Below the pieces are notes generated by a model. That model had not been told where the DNA came from. It saw only the letters and a list, made by a program, of their open reading frames with translations, and searched no databases. A stretch of 5,319 nt of DNA from an uncultured Verrucomicrobium sp. (lineage in GTDB: Bacteria; Verrucomicrobiota; Verrucomicrobiia; Methylacidiphilales; GAS474), in the NCBI GenBank assembly GCA_903889845.1, contig CAISZB010000522.1:1-5319 (forward strand). The letters run 5' to 3'. The position numbers and the translations under genes are program-made. Of this stretch, positions 1 to 5,236 are shown in pieces (positions within the stretch are counted from its first letter, which is position 1; every line of letters starts with the position of its first letter).

Positions 1-248
1 CTCTGCAAGGGGTAGTGGAGCCAGAAGAGGAAGACGAGGAGGGGCATGCCGTTGAGGACGAAGCTGGCGGCGCCGACGGGCCAGCCGACGCTCTTCGGCA
101 GGCGGGCGGCGGCGATCCCGAGCAAGGAGCCGAGGACGAGGCCGGAGGTCCAGACGACGGCGCAGAGCTTCAGGGTGACGCCGAGCCCGGCGAGGAGCCC
201 TTCCCGGTAGCGGACGAGGATGTCGAGGACGGAGTGGAGGAAGTCCAC
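1..248 (-). CDS. Amino-acid ABC transporter permease, N-terminal part (partial at left edge)
   Basis: This is the first 82 codons of an inner-membrane permease of the HisM/GlnP type, which forms the channel of a polar amino-acid ABC importer. The start is GTG at 248-246. It is the first possible start after the solute-binding protein's stop, with only one codon (CGC) between, and a weak GAAG lies 6 bases upstream. The N terminus reads VDFLHSVLDILVRYREGLL. It is followed by a helix with the family's 'G-hhxTLKL' entry (residues about 19-50) and then FVLNGMPLLVFLFWL (about 63-77), which matches the family pattern 'YVExxRGTPLLVQLFFLY'. The usual Arg-Gly-Thr is Asn-Gly-Met here. The family assignment is fairly secure from these two blocks; the substrate is unknown. 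The EAA loop, which contacts the ATPase, lies outside the window, as must any ATP-binding subunit. Confidence 0.85.
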   Translation of the reverse strand, partial: MDFLHSVLDILVRYREGLLAGLGVTLKLCAVVWTSGLVLGSLLGIAAARLPKSVGWPVGAASFVLNGMPLLVFLFWLHYPLQ

Positions 249-251
249 GCG

Positions 252-1106
252 TTACTTCGCGGTTGTTCCCGGGACGCGATAGGGGGGAGCAAGCGGAAGG
301 AGCGCGCCGGGGAAGGGTTCGTACTTCTTGATGAGGGTGTCGACGTAGCCGAGGTCGACGAGCTCGGAGAGGGCGTGGTCGAGCATCGCCTTGAACTCGG
401 GCTGGCCGCGGGGGAGGAGGAGGATGTTCGGGCAGACGGCGACCGGTTTCCCGCCGGAGACGTCGCGGAGGGTGCCGGGATTATGCTCTAAAAAATATTG
501 GGCGGAGGGGGCTTCCTCGAAGACGAGGTCGGCCTTTTTCGTCGAGACGGAGAGGAGGAGGGAGGCGATGTCGGCGTTCTGGGGGAGGGAGTAGGTCTGG
601 GAGCCGGGGAACTTCGCTTGGGCAATGGCCTCGGTGACGTCGCCATCGACGGTGGCGATCTTGATTTCGGGATGGGCGGCGAGGACTTTTTCGAGCGGGA
701 CGCCGGGGGCGAACCGGGCGTCGCCGGGGCGGGCGTAGGCGTTGACGGCGCTGTAGAAGAGGGGCATGGAGAAGTCGGCGAGGCGGGCGCGGGCGCCGGA
801 GGCCCAGGCCATCATGGCGATGTCGTAGCGGCCGGTGACGAGGCCCTCGATCATGGTGCCCCACTGGGCTTCCTCGACGTAGACGGTCTTCAACTGGAGG
901 TTGGCGGCGGCGCGGTCGAGGGCCTCGACGGCGATGCCGGTCATCTTCCCGGTGTTCGGGTCCTTGATGACGCCGGGGGGAGAGGCGAGGTAGCCGACGC
1001 GGAGGGTGCCGGTTCGCAGGACGCGGTCGTAGACCGATTCCGGCGCGGCCTGGAGCAGGGCGGGGGCGAGGCCGAGCCAGAGCAGGCAGAGGAGGAGGCG
1101 CATCAT
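252..1106 (-). CDS. Periplasmic amino-acid-type solute-binding protein (SBP_bac_3 family)
   Basis: This 284-residue secreted protein should capture a small polar solute, probably an amino acid, in the periplasm and deliver it to the permease encoded next. The signal peptide is residues 1-20 (MMRLLLCLLWLGLAPALLQA), with likely signal-peptidase I cleavage after Ala20; Cys7 is too early for a lipobox. The mature part follows the type-II binding-protein plan: TGTLRVGY (about 32-39), GKMTGIAVEAL (53-63), W-x-x-M-I-x-x-L-x-x-GRYDIA (82-97), and Arg108 just before LADFSMPLFYS, the position that normally holds the ligand's carboxylate. Lobe 2 shows GDVTEAIAQAKFP (155-167) and KADLVFEEAP (191-200). 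The ATG at 1106 overlaps the TGA of the preceding gene (ATGA), and a second Met codon follows directly. The stop is TAA at 254-252. The ligand cannot be read from sequence. A sensory role within the motor operon is possible but is inference. Confidence 0.9.
   Translation of the reverse strand: MMRLLLCLLWLGLAPALLQAAPESVYDRVLRTGTLRVGYLASPPGVIKDPNTGKMTGIAVEALDRAAANLQLKTVYVEEAQWGTMIEGLVTGRYDIAMMAWASGARARLADFSMPLFYSAVNAYARPGDARFAPGVPLEKVLAAHPEIKIATVDGDVTEAIAQAKFPGSQTYSLPQNADIASLLLSVSTKKADLVFEEAPSAQYFLEHNPGTLRDVSGGKPVAVCPNILLLPRGQPEFKAMLDHALSELVDLGYVDTLIKKYEPFPGALLPLAPPYRVPGTTAK
1103..1106 (-). promoter_or_regulatory. ATGA stop/start overlap coupling the ZorC-like gene to the solute-binding protein gene
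   Basis: On the minus strand the ATG at 1106-1104 and the TGA at 1105-1103 share bases. No strong Shine-Dalgarno sequence precedes the ATG; the upstream bases read CACCTGAA. Re-initiation by the ribosome that has just terminated is therefore the likely mode of translation. This overlap decides the start of the solute-binding protein. Confidence 0.8.
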
Positions 1107-2068
1107 TTCAGGTGGTTGATCTGGTCGAGGCGGTCTTCCTCGGGCTCGTGCCAGGAGTGGGTGACCTCGCTCGCCTGGCCGGGGATGTTGCCGAAGAAGA
1201 AGGTCATGAGGCGGCGGATCGGCGCGGGGGCGGCCTTGCCGTGCCAGGGATCGATGAGGGAGCCGTAGATCTCCTTCCGCAGGTCGGGGAAGAGGAAGGC
1301 GAAGCCGGTGGGGGTGGAGGGGGAGGGGACGAGGGTCCAATCGACGAAGGCGGAGAGGGCGGCTTCCGGAACGGGGGTGGTGGCGGTGGCGGGGCTTTCC
1401 GCCAGGCGCTCGATGGCCTTCACGTAGGCGGCCCGGCCCAGGCCCCCGGTGACGTAGGGACCGACGAGGCCGAGGTTGGCGAGGCATTCCCGGGCGGGTT
1501 TCGACGAAGCGAGGACGGCCTGGGCGATCTTCTTCGGGGCGAGTTCGACGGAGAAGAGCTCGTGGTCGAAGTCCTGCTGGCGCCAGAATTCGAGGTCGGT
1601 GAAGGTCTTTTGGAGGAGGGTCTTCCGGATGAGCTTCGCGATCCACTCGATCCCCTCGCGGGCGGGGTCGAAGTCGAGGAGGTAGACGGGGATGAGGCGG
1701 CGGTGGTCGCGGGAGAGCTGAGCCCGTTCCAGCCGCTGCCGGTAGCGGATCTGGAACCGGGAGTGGAGGAGGAGGGGCTGGGGGGAGGCGTACCAGAGGA
1801 CCTGCCAGACGGCGCTCCAGTCGGACTCGGTGATTTCTTCCCAATGGTTGGTCTCCGCGGCGGCGAAGAATTTCTCCGCCAGGGCGGCCTGGCTGGCTGC
1901 GGAGAGGGGCGGCGGGAGGGAGATGGAGCCGGCGTCCTGGAGGAGGTGGGAGGCGGCCTGGACGGTCTTCGGCGTGCCGAGGGAGAAGCGCTGGCGCTGC
2001 AGACTCCGCGTCTGGAAGGAGATGCGGTCTTTCAGGCTCTCCTTGTGCGCGCCGGGGCTGGGGTTCAT
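1103..2068 (-). CDS. Uncharacterised 321-residue protein, possibly a short ZorC-like component
   Basis: This is the third gene of the cluster. The start at 2068 is chosen because its ATG overlaps the zorB-like stop (ATGA); in the longer upstream reading frame the residues are a proline/arginine-rich shadow. The protein has no signal peptide or membrane helix, so it is probably cytosolic. It is largely helical with many aromatics: SDWSAVWQVLWY (82-93), RFQIRYRQRLERA (104-116), LIPVYLLDFDP (125-135), GLVGPYVTGGLGRAAYVKAIERL (around 200-222), then LFPDLRKEIYGSLIDPWHG (259-277) and a C-terminal GNIPGQASEVTHSWHEPEED. From memory, the order 'helical N-terminal half, LL-x-PW, G-x-P-x-x-x-x-x-x-W' recalls ZorC-type proteins. 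The C-terminal EH-signature region (conserved Glu and His) is not visible, and ZorC is typically well over 500 residues. It may be a truncated ZorC, a short relative, or a new family. The gene is real on frame, composition and coupling; its function is not established. Confidence 0.8.
   Translation of the reverse strand: MNPSPGAHKESLKDRISFQTRSLQRQRFSLGTPKTVQAASHLLQDAGSISLPPPLSAASQAALAEKFFAAAETNHWEEITESDWSAVWQVLWYASPQPLLLHSRFQIRYRQRLERAQLSRDHRRLIPVYLLDFDPAREGIEWIAKLIRKTLLQKTFTDLEFWRQQDFDHELFSVELAPKKIAQAVLASSKPARECLANLGLVGPYVTGGLGRAAYVKAIERLAESPATATTPVPEAALSAFVDWTLVPSPSTPTGFAFLFPDLRKEIYGSLIDPWHGKAAPAPIRRLMTFFFGNIPGQASEVTHSWHEPEEDRLDQINHLK
2065..2068 (-). promoter_or_regulatory. ATGA stop/start overlap coupling the zorB-like gene to the third gene
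   Basis: The ATG at 2068-2066 and the TGA at 2067-2065 share bases on the minus strand. The bases upstream (ACCGGGACCCC) contain no Shine-Dalgarno sequence, so translation of the third gene should depend on ribosomes finishing the ZorB-like protein. This fixes the start of the third gene. Confidence 0.8.
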
Positions 2069-3102
2069 GGGGTCCCGGTGGTGGAGGCCGGGGCGGGGAG
2101 GGCGGCGGTGGTCGCCGGGCTGCCGGACTCGGTTGAGGACTGGGGAGGGAGGGTGGGGGAAGCGGTACCGCCGGAACCGGAGGGGGACGAGGAAGAGGCG
2201 GGAACGGAGAGGGGGGGGAGGGCGAAGAACTTCGGCGCGGCGAGGACGAAGCGGATGTCGATGCGGCGGTTGAGGCGGCGGCCGTCGTCGGTGGTGTTGT
2301 CGCCGATGGGGCGGAATTCGCCGTAGCCGCTGATGCCCAGGAGGGACTGGTCGCGGCTGTTGAGGAGTTTGCCGAGGTCGGGCTCCGTCGAGATCATGGT
2401 CTTGTAGGTGTTCAGCGCGCGGGTGGTGGAGAGGGACCAATTGTCGGGGAACTCCGGGGTGTGGATGGGCTGGTTGTCCGTGTGGCCCTCGATGTAGATG
2501 GAGTCGAGGCGGGGGGTGACGGGGGAGTTCTGGAGGATGCCCTTGATGATGGTGGTGACCTGCCGGATGACGTCCTCCCCCTTCGGCTTCAGGCCGGCGA
2601 GGCCGACGTCGAAGAGGAGCTCGTTCGGGAGGTGGATGACGCCGCGTTCCTCGTCGATCTGGACGACGATGTTCTTCTTCGCCGCCTCGGACTGGATCTT
2701 GCGGAGGAGCTCGGCGCGGATGCGGTCGGAGTTGGTGAGGATGTCCTGGGCGGTGCGGAGCTGGCGGATGCTCTCCTGCGAGGCGGCGAGCTTGTCCTGG
2801 ATGATGGCGAGCTGCTGCTGGGAGAGCTGGATCTGCTGTTGGGCGACGAGGTTTTCCTGGCGGGTCTTGTCGAGCTTCGCCAGTTCCTCCTGGAGGGCGA
2901 TCTGCTGGGCGCTGAGGTTCTCGTTGATCCCCTTTAGGTTGCTGTTCTGGACCTGGAAGACGCTCATCCGCAGGGCGAAGAAGGTGAAGAGGATGAGGAA
3001 GATGAAGAGGAGGCCGACCATGAGGTCGCTCAAGGAGATGAAGTAGTTCTCCTCGCTCTCGTCGAGGTGGGAGGGGCGGATGTTGCGGAGGGGGGTCTGC
3101 AT
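2065..3102 (-). CDS. zorB: ZorB-like stator protein (MotB/OmpA family) with periplasmic coiled coil
   Basis: This 345-residue inner-membrane protein should pair with the ZorA-like channel. Its single membrane helix carries the ion-binding acid and its periplasmic domain grips peptidoglycan. A short cytosolic N terminus leads to one helix (about 24-45) that begins ISLSDLMVGLLFIFLIL. Asp26 is the only charged residue at the start of this helix, matching the essential Asp of MotB/ZorB proteins. A Gln-rich coiled coil follows (about 49-142). The OmpA-like domain (about 145-288) shows SIYIEGHTDNQPI (201-213), SLSTTRA (223-229), GYGEFRPIGDN (259-269) and RRLNRRIDIRF (275-285). The last 55 or so residues are Ser/Pro/Thr-rich and probably disordered. 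The ATG at 3102 lies 30 bp after the ZorA-like stop, with a GGAG 13 bases upstream, which is too far to be ideal. The family call is strong. Assignment to Zorya rather than another MotAB-like motor rests on the ZorA-like partner. Confidence 0.88.
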   Translation of the reverse strand: MQTPLRNIRPSHLDESEENYFISLSDLMVGLLFIFLILFTFFALRMSVFQVQNSNLKGINENLSAQQIALQEELAKLDKTRQENLVAQQQIQLSQQQLAIIQDKLAASQESIRQLRTAQDILTNSDRIRAELLRKIQSEAAKKNIVVQIDEERGVIHLPNELLFDVGLAGLKPKGEDVIRQVTTIIKGILQNSPVTPRLDSIYIEGHTDNQPIHTPEFPDNWSLSTTRALNTYKTMISTEPDLGKLLNSRDQSLLGISGYGEFRPIGDNTTDDGRRLNRRIDIRFVLAAPKFFALPPLSVPASSSSPSGSGGTASPTLPPQSSTESGSPATTAALPAPASTTGTP

Positions 3103-3132
3103 GGACTTGGGCGCGCTCCGGGGAGACGCCGG

Positions 3133-4809
3133 TTACCGATTCCGGGCCGCTTCGATCTTTTCCAGCGTGGCGTTGAGGCCGACGATGGAGGCGCCAAGGG
3201 CCTGGGTCGACTTCGCGAGGCTCTGGTCGAGCTGCCGCATGAAGCCCTCGACCATGTCGTGGTAGCGGGTGAATCCGGTGCCGAGCTGATCGACCATCCC
3301 TTTGAGGTCGTCGTCGACTTTCTCGAACCGCTCCCGGTAGGCGTCCCAGGTGGCGCGGGTCTGCTGGGTGGTCTCGCTGAGGGATTGGCTGAAGGCGGAG
3401 AGCTGCTTGAGGGCCTGGACGGTCGCCTCGTTGCTCTCCTGGATCCGCTTCGACATGGTGTAGAGGTCCTGCGAGGCGGCGGTGAGGGGGGTGCTGGCGT
3501 TGGCGAGCTGCTCCGTCGTGGTGCGGAAGTCGGCCAGGAGGGTGCGGAGGCCCTCGACGGTGCCGCCGAAGAGCTCCATGTTCGTCTTCATCTTCGACTC
3601 CATCGTGGTGAAGCTCTCCGTGAGGGCGACGATCTTCCCGGTGAGGGGGTTGAGGGAGCCTTCGAGCTGCTGGGCGGTGTTCCTGAAGCTCTGCTCGACG
3701 CGGCCCGCGCCGTCGGCCATCCGCTCGTAGACGTGCTTCGAGGCATTCGTCATCTCCTCGTCGAAGCGTTGGGCGGAGGCGGCGAGCTGGGAGCCCATCT
3801 TCTCGACCGATTCCCGGGTCGCTTCCAGGCCCCGGATGAGGACGGCGATCTCCTCCGTCGCGGCGGCGACGAGCTGGGAGCGGAATTCCTTGACCATCTT
3901 TTCGACGGCTTCGCGGGAGATGTCGGTGATGCGGTTGGCGACGGCCTCGACCTTCTCCGCCAGGGGATCGACGAGGCGGATGAGGCTGAAGGCGAGCTTC
4001 GTCTCGATCCCCTTGGAAATCTCCTCCGGGAGGCGGCGGAGGACTTCGGTCTGCTTCGCGGTCTCGTCGGCCCGCTCGGCGAGGAGCATCTCCGGGGAGA
4101 CGTTCGGGATCAGTTCGTTGAGGCTGCGGCAGAAGCTCCCGGTCTGGAGGGAGAAATCGTGGAAGATTTCCCGGATCTGCCAGGAGAAGAGCATCGAGCT
4201 GCCGAGGCCGGCGATCGAGTTGATGAACTTGAAGGAGGAGGCGGCCAGGAGGTTCTGGAGGATGCCTACGAGCTTATCCGGCTCCTGGTCCATCGCCATG
4301 CTGGCGACGTAGAGGGCGGCGACGAGGCCGAAGAAGGTGCAGAGAAGGCCGATGCCCAGGAGGTAGCCGGGGAAGGCGACGTAGAAGCGGAGGTTGATCC
4401 CGGCGTGGCTGAGGAGGTTCTCGTTGAAGTAGTATTCCGATTCCCGCGTGCGGCGGATCGGCTTCCCGTGGCCGGGAGGGACGAGGTGGTCCCAGAAGAC
4501 CTGCCATTCCGGCCCGATGAGAGGGTTCTTGCGAAGTTCCTCGTAGAGGGCCTCGGCGTTCTCGGTGAAGTCCTCGGGGGAGGAAAGGCGCTTGATTGTT
4601 CCCTTGGCCCGGGCCAGGGCGAGGGAGGCCTCCTGGACGAGGCGGAACCGGAGCCAGGCCCACATCCCGACGGCGAAGAGGAAGATGCCGGTGGCGAGGA
4701 GCCAGGTGACCTCGGGACGGATGAAAAAGGTCAAAAACCGCTCCAGCGTCCCGCTCCGAACCGGCTCGGCCTGGGCGAGGAACCCCATGATGTCGCTCTG
4801 AAATGACAT
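3133..4809 (-). CDS. zorA: ZorA-like MotA/TolQ/ExbB-family channel protein with long coiled-coil tail
   Basis: This 558-residue inner-membrane protein would form the ion channel of a two-component motor with the ZorB-like protein. Three membrane helices are visible: about 33-53 (EVTWLLATGIFLFAVGMWAW), 143-168 (containing FPGYLLGIGLLCTFFGLVAAL) and 192-210 (SFKFINSIAGLGSSMLFSW). The second matches the family's 'P-x-x-L-x-G-x-G-x-L-x-TFxGL' motif. The third matches 'F-x-x-S-x-x-G-x-x-x-S'. Thr158 and Ser198 sit where MotA/ExbB proteins line the ion path. From about 240 to 555 the protein is a continuous heptad-rich helix, the long cytosolic tail that separates ZorA from plain MotA/TolQ. The E. 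coli type I ZorA is longer, as I recall about 700 residues. The ATG at 4809 has no Shine-Dalgarno sequence; a second in-frame ATG at 4788 is also possible. It is first in the cluster, with a promoter-like -10 box just upstream. Confidence 0.85.
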   Translation of the reverse strand: MSFQSDIMGFLAQAEPVRSGTLERFLTFFIRPEVTWLLATGIFLFAVGMWAWLRFRLVQEASLALARAKGTIKRLSSPEDFTENAEALYEELRKNPLIGPEWQVFWDHLVPPGHGKPIRRTRESEYYFNENLLSHAGINLRFYVAFPGYLLGIGLLCTFFGLVAALYVASMAMDQEPDKLVGILQNLLAASSFKFINSIAGLGSSMLFSWQIREIFHDFSLQTGSFCRSLNELIPNVSPEMLLAERADETAKQTEVLRRLPEEISKGIETKLAFSLIRLVDPLAEKVEAVANRITDISREAVEKMVKEFRSQLVAAATEEIAVLIRGLEATRESVEKMGSQLAASAQRFDEEMTNASKHVYERMADGAGRVEQSFRNTAQQLEGSLNPLTGKIVALTESFTTMESKMKTNMELFGGTVEGLRTLLADFRTTTEQLANASTPLTAASQDLYTMSKRIQESNEATVQALKQLSAFSQSLSETTQQTRATWDAYRERFEKVDDDLKGMVDQLGTGFTRYHDMVEGFMRQLDQSLAKSTQALGASIVGLNATLEKIEAARNR

Positions 4810-4818
4810 TGAAGCACT

Positions 4819-4824
4819 TGTATA
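4819..4824 (-). promoter_or_regulatory. Candidate -10 box for the leftward operon, possibly giving a leaderless mRNA
   Basis: On the minus strand TATACA (4824-4819) lies only 9 bases before the ATG at 4809. Transcription starting 6-8 bases downstream would begin almost at the start codon, which would fit the absence of a Shine-Dalgarno sequence. The -35 side is poor: TTGCTT (4850-4845) is 20 bases away and CTTTTC (4847-4842) is 17 away. This is a suggestion only. Confidence 0.3.
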
Positions 4825-4889
4825 GGCGATTTTTTACGCTCGAAAAGCAAAAACTGGCTTTAACGGTGCGGCGCGGAGGATGTGAAATA

Positions 4890-4927
4890 AATCTATATTT
4901 CCCATTGACTTTATAGACCTATAGATT
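4890..4927. repeat. 8-bp inverted repeat AATCTATA / TATAGATT with internal TATAGA direct repeat
   Basis: AATCTATA at 4890-4897 is the exact reverse complement of TATAGATT at 4920-4927, with 22 bases between. A second TATAGA (4912-4917) precedes the right arm with an 8-base period. The arms flank a TTGACT hexamer (4905-4910). This layout could be a repressor operator, but A+T-rich DNA gives such repeats by chance fairly easily. Confidence 0.35.
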
Positions 4928-4932
4928 ACATT
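4905..4932 (+). promoter_or_regulatory. Candidate sigma-70-type promoter, rightward
   Basis: TTGACT (4905-4910, five of six to the -35 consensus) and TACATT (4927-4932, four of six to the -10 consensus) are 16 bases apart. A transcript from here would cover the small ORF at 5038 and could continue into the gene at 5237. The right arm of the inverted repeat ends at the -10 box, so a bound protein could block this promoter. Confidence 0.35.
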
Positions 4933-5037
4933 CACTTTTAGTTGAAGATGAAAAGTCTCTATGGTAGATAGGAACTCTAGAAAACATCGGACCTTTCCTC
5001 ACAACGCAACGAAACCCAAGCATGGAGAAGACAAATC

Positions 5038-5199
5038 ATGGCACACGCTAGGAAGATCGGACGGCAGCATGGGAAAAAGGGACGCTTTCAGTTTTTTCGC
5101 TCCCAACCGGAGGAGGAGGGTTCTCTTCGTCTCGGGTGGGGGCGCTTGAAGGAGGGCCGCTGGGCCGCGGGCCGCTCCGACGGCTTCTTCCTTGAATAG
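5038..5199 (+). CDS. Possible small ORF, 53 codons, basic peptide
   Basis: The start ATG at 5038 has a strong Shine-Dalgarno sequence GGAGAAG at 5024-5030, 7 bases upstream, which is better than any other start in the window. The product begins MAHARKIGRQHGKKGRFQFF, rich in Arg, Lys and His, and ends with TAG at 5197-5199, 37 bases before the next gene. It matches nothing I recognise. Codon use in its first half (GCT, CAT, AAA, TTT) does not show the strong third-position G/C bias of the neighbouring genes, which argues against a long-established gene. It could instead be a leader peptide for the gene at 5237, or a chance ORF. Confidence 0.25.
   Translation: MAHARKIGRQHGKKGRFQFFRSQPEEEGSLRLGWGRLKEGRWAAGRSDGFFLE
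5154..5175 (+). repeat. Three copies of GGGCCGC
   Basis: GGGCCGC occurs at 5154-5160, 5162-5168 and 5169-5175. It lies inside the possible small ORF. It is short, and in G+C-rich sequence it may be chance. Confidence 0.4.
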
Positions 5200-5221
5200 T
5201 CATTCTCCTCAACCACAACCC

Positions 5222-5226
5222 AGGAA
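5222..5226 (+). promoter_or_regulatory. Ribosome binding site of the gene at 5237
   Basis: AGGAA ends 10 bases before the ATG at 5237. The spacing is slightly long but usable, and it supports this start over any other ATG nearby. Confidence 0.45.
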
Positions 5227-5236
5227 TCCACACCCC

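Larger units (their letters stand above)
4810..5236. other. Divergent intergenic region, A+T-rich in its left half
   Basis: This 427-bp gap separates the leftward ZorA-like gene from the rightward gene at 5237. From about 4820 to 5040 it is clearly richer in A and T than the rest of the window, as expected for a control region or a horizontally acquired boundary. The right half (about 5090-5180) returns to G+C-rich sequence. It contains promoter-like boxes in both directions, an 8-bp inverted repeat, and a possible 53-codon ORF. No RNA gene or terminator hairpin followed by a T-run was recognised. Confidence 0.7.

Noticed and set aside
15..491. Plus-strand acidic frame of 158 codons
   Set aside because: Lies opposite the permease and the binding protein. 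Its Glu/Asp/Gly/Ala composition is the usual artefact of G+C-rich antisense.
1103..1302. EH-signature motif at the C terminus of the third protein
   Set aside because: The final HSWHEPEED contains His and Glu, but I cannot match it to the conserved Glu/His spacing of the EH-signature domain, so the domain is not claimed.
1107..1844. N-terminal extension of the solute-binding protein frame up to 1844
   Set aside because: The residues upstream of 1106 are Pro/Arg-rich shadow of the third gene. The true product starts with a signal peptide at the ATGA overlap.
1112..2326. Plus-strand open frame of 404 codons rich in Gly and Glu
   Set aside because: Low-complexity antisense shadow of the third gene and the ZorB-like gene, with no domain and no ribosome site.
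2069..2440. N-terminal extension of the third gene up to 2440
   Set aside because: It is Pro/Arg/His-rich shadow of the OmpA domain and tail of the ZorB-like gene. The ATG at 2068 in the ATGA overlap is a better start.
3067..4806. Plus-strand open frame of 579 codons opposite the ZorA-like gene
   Set aside because: It is a Gly/Glu/Asp/Leu-rich shadow created by G/C-ending codons on the other strand. The minus-strand frame has clear membrane helices and family motifs.
4844..4861. AAAGC...GCTTT hairpin upstream of the ZorA-like gene
   Set aside because: Only a 5-bp A+T-rich stem with an 8-base loop, too weak to call a terminator or regulatory structure.
4961..5149. Plus-strand ORF of 62 codons in the intergenic region
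   Set aside because: No Shine-Dalgarno sequence before its ATG, mixed codon use, and it overlaps the better-supported small ORF at 5038 in another frame.
5048..5233. Minus-strand ORF of 61 codons in the intergenic region
   Set aside because: Pro/Ser/Arg-rich, with no ribosome site and no recognisable motif.
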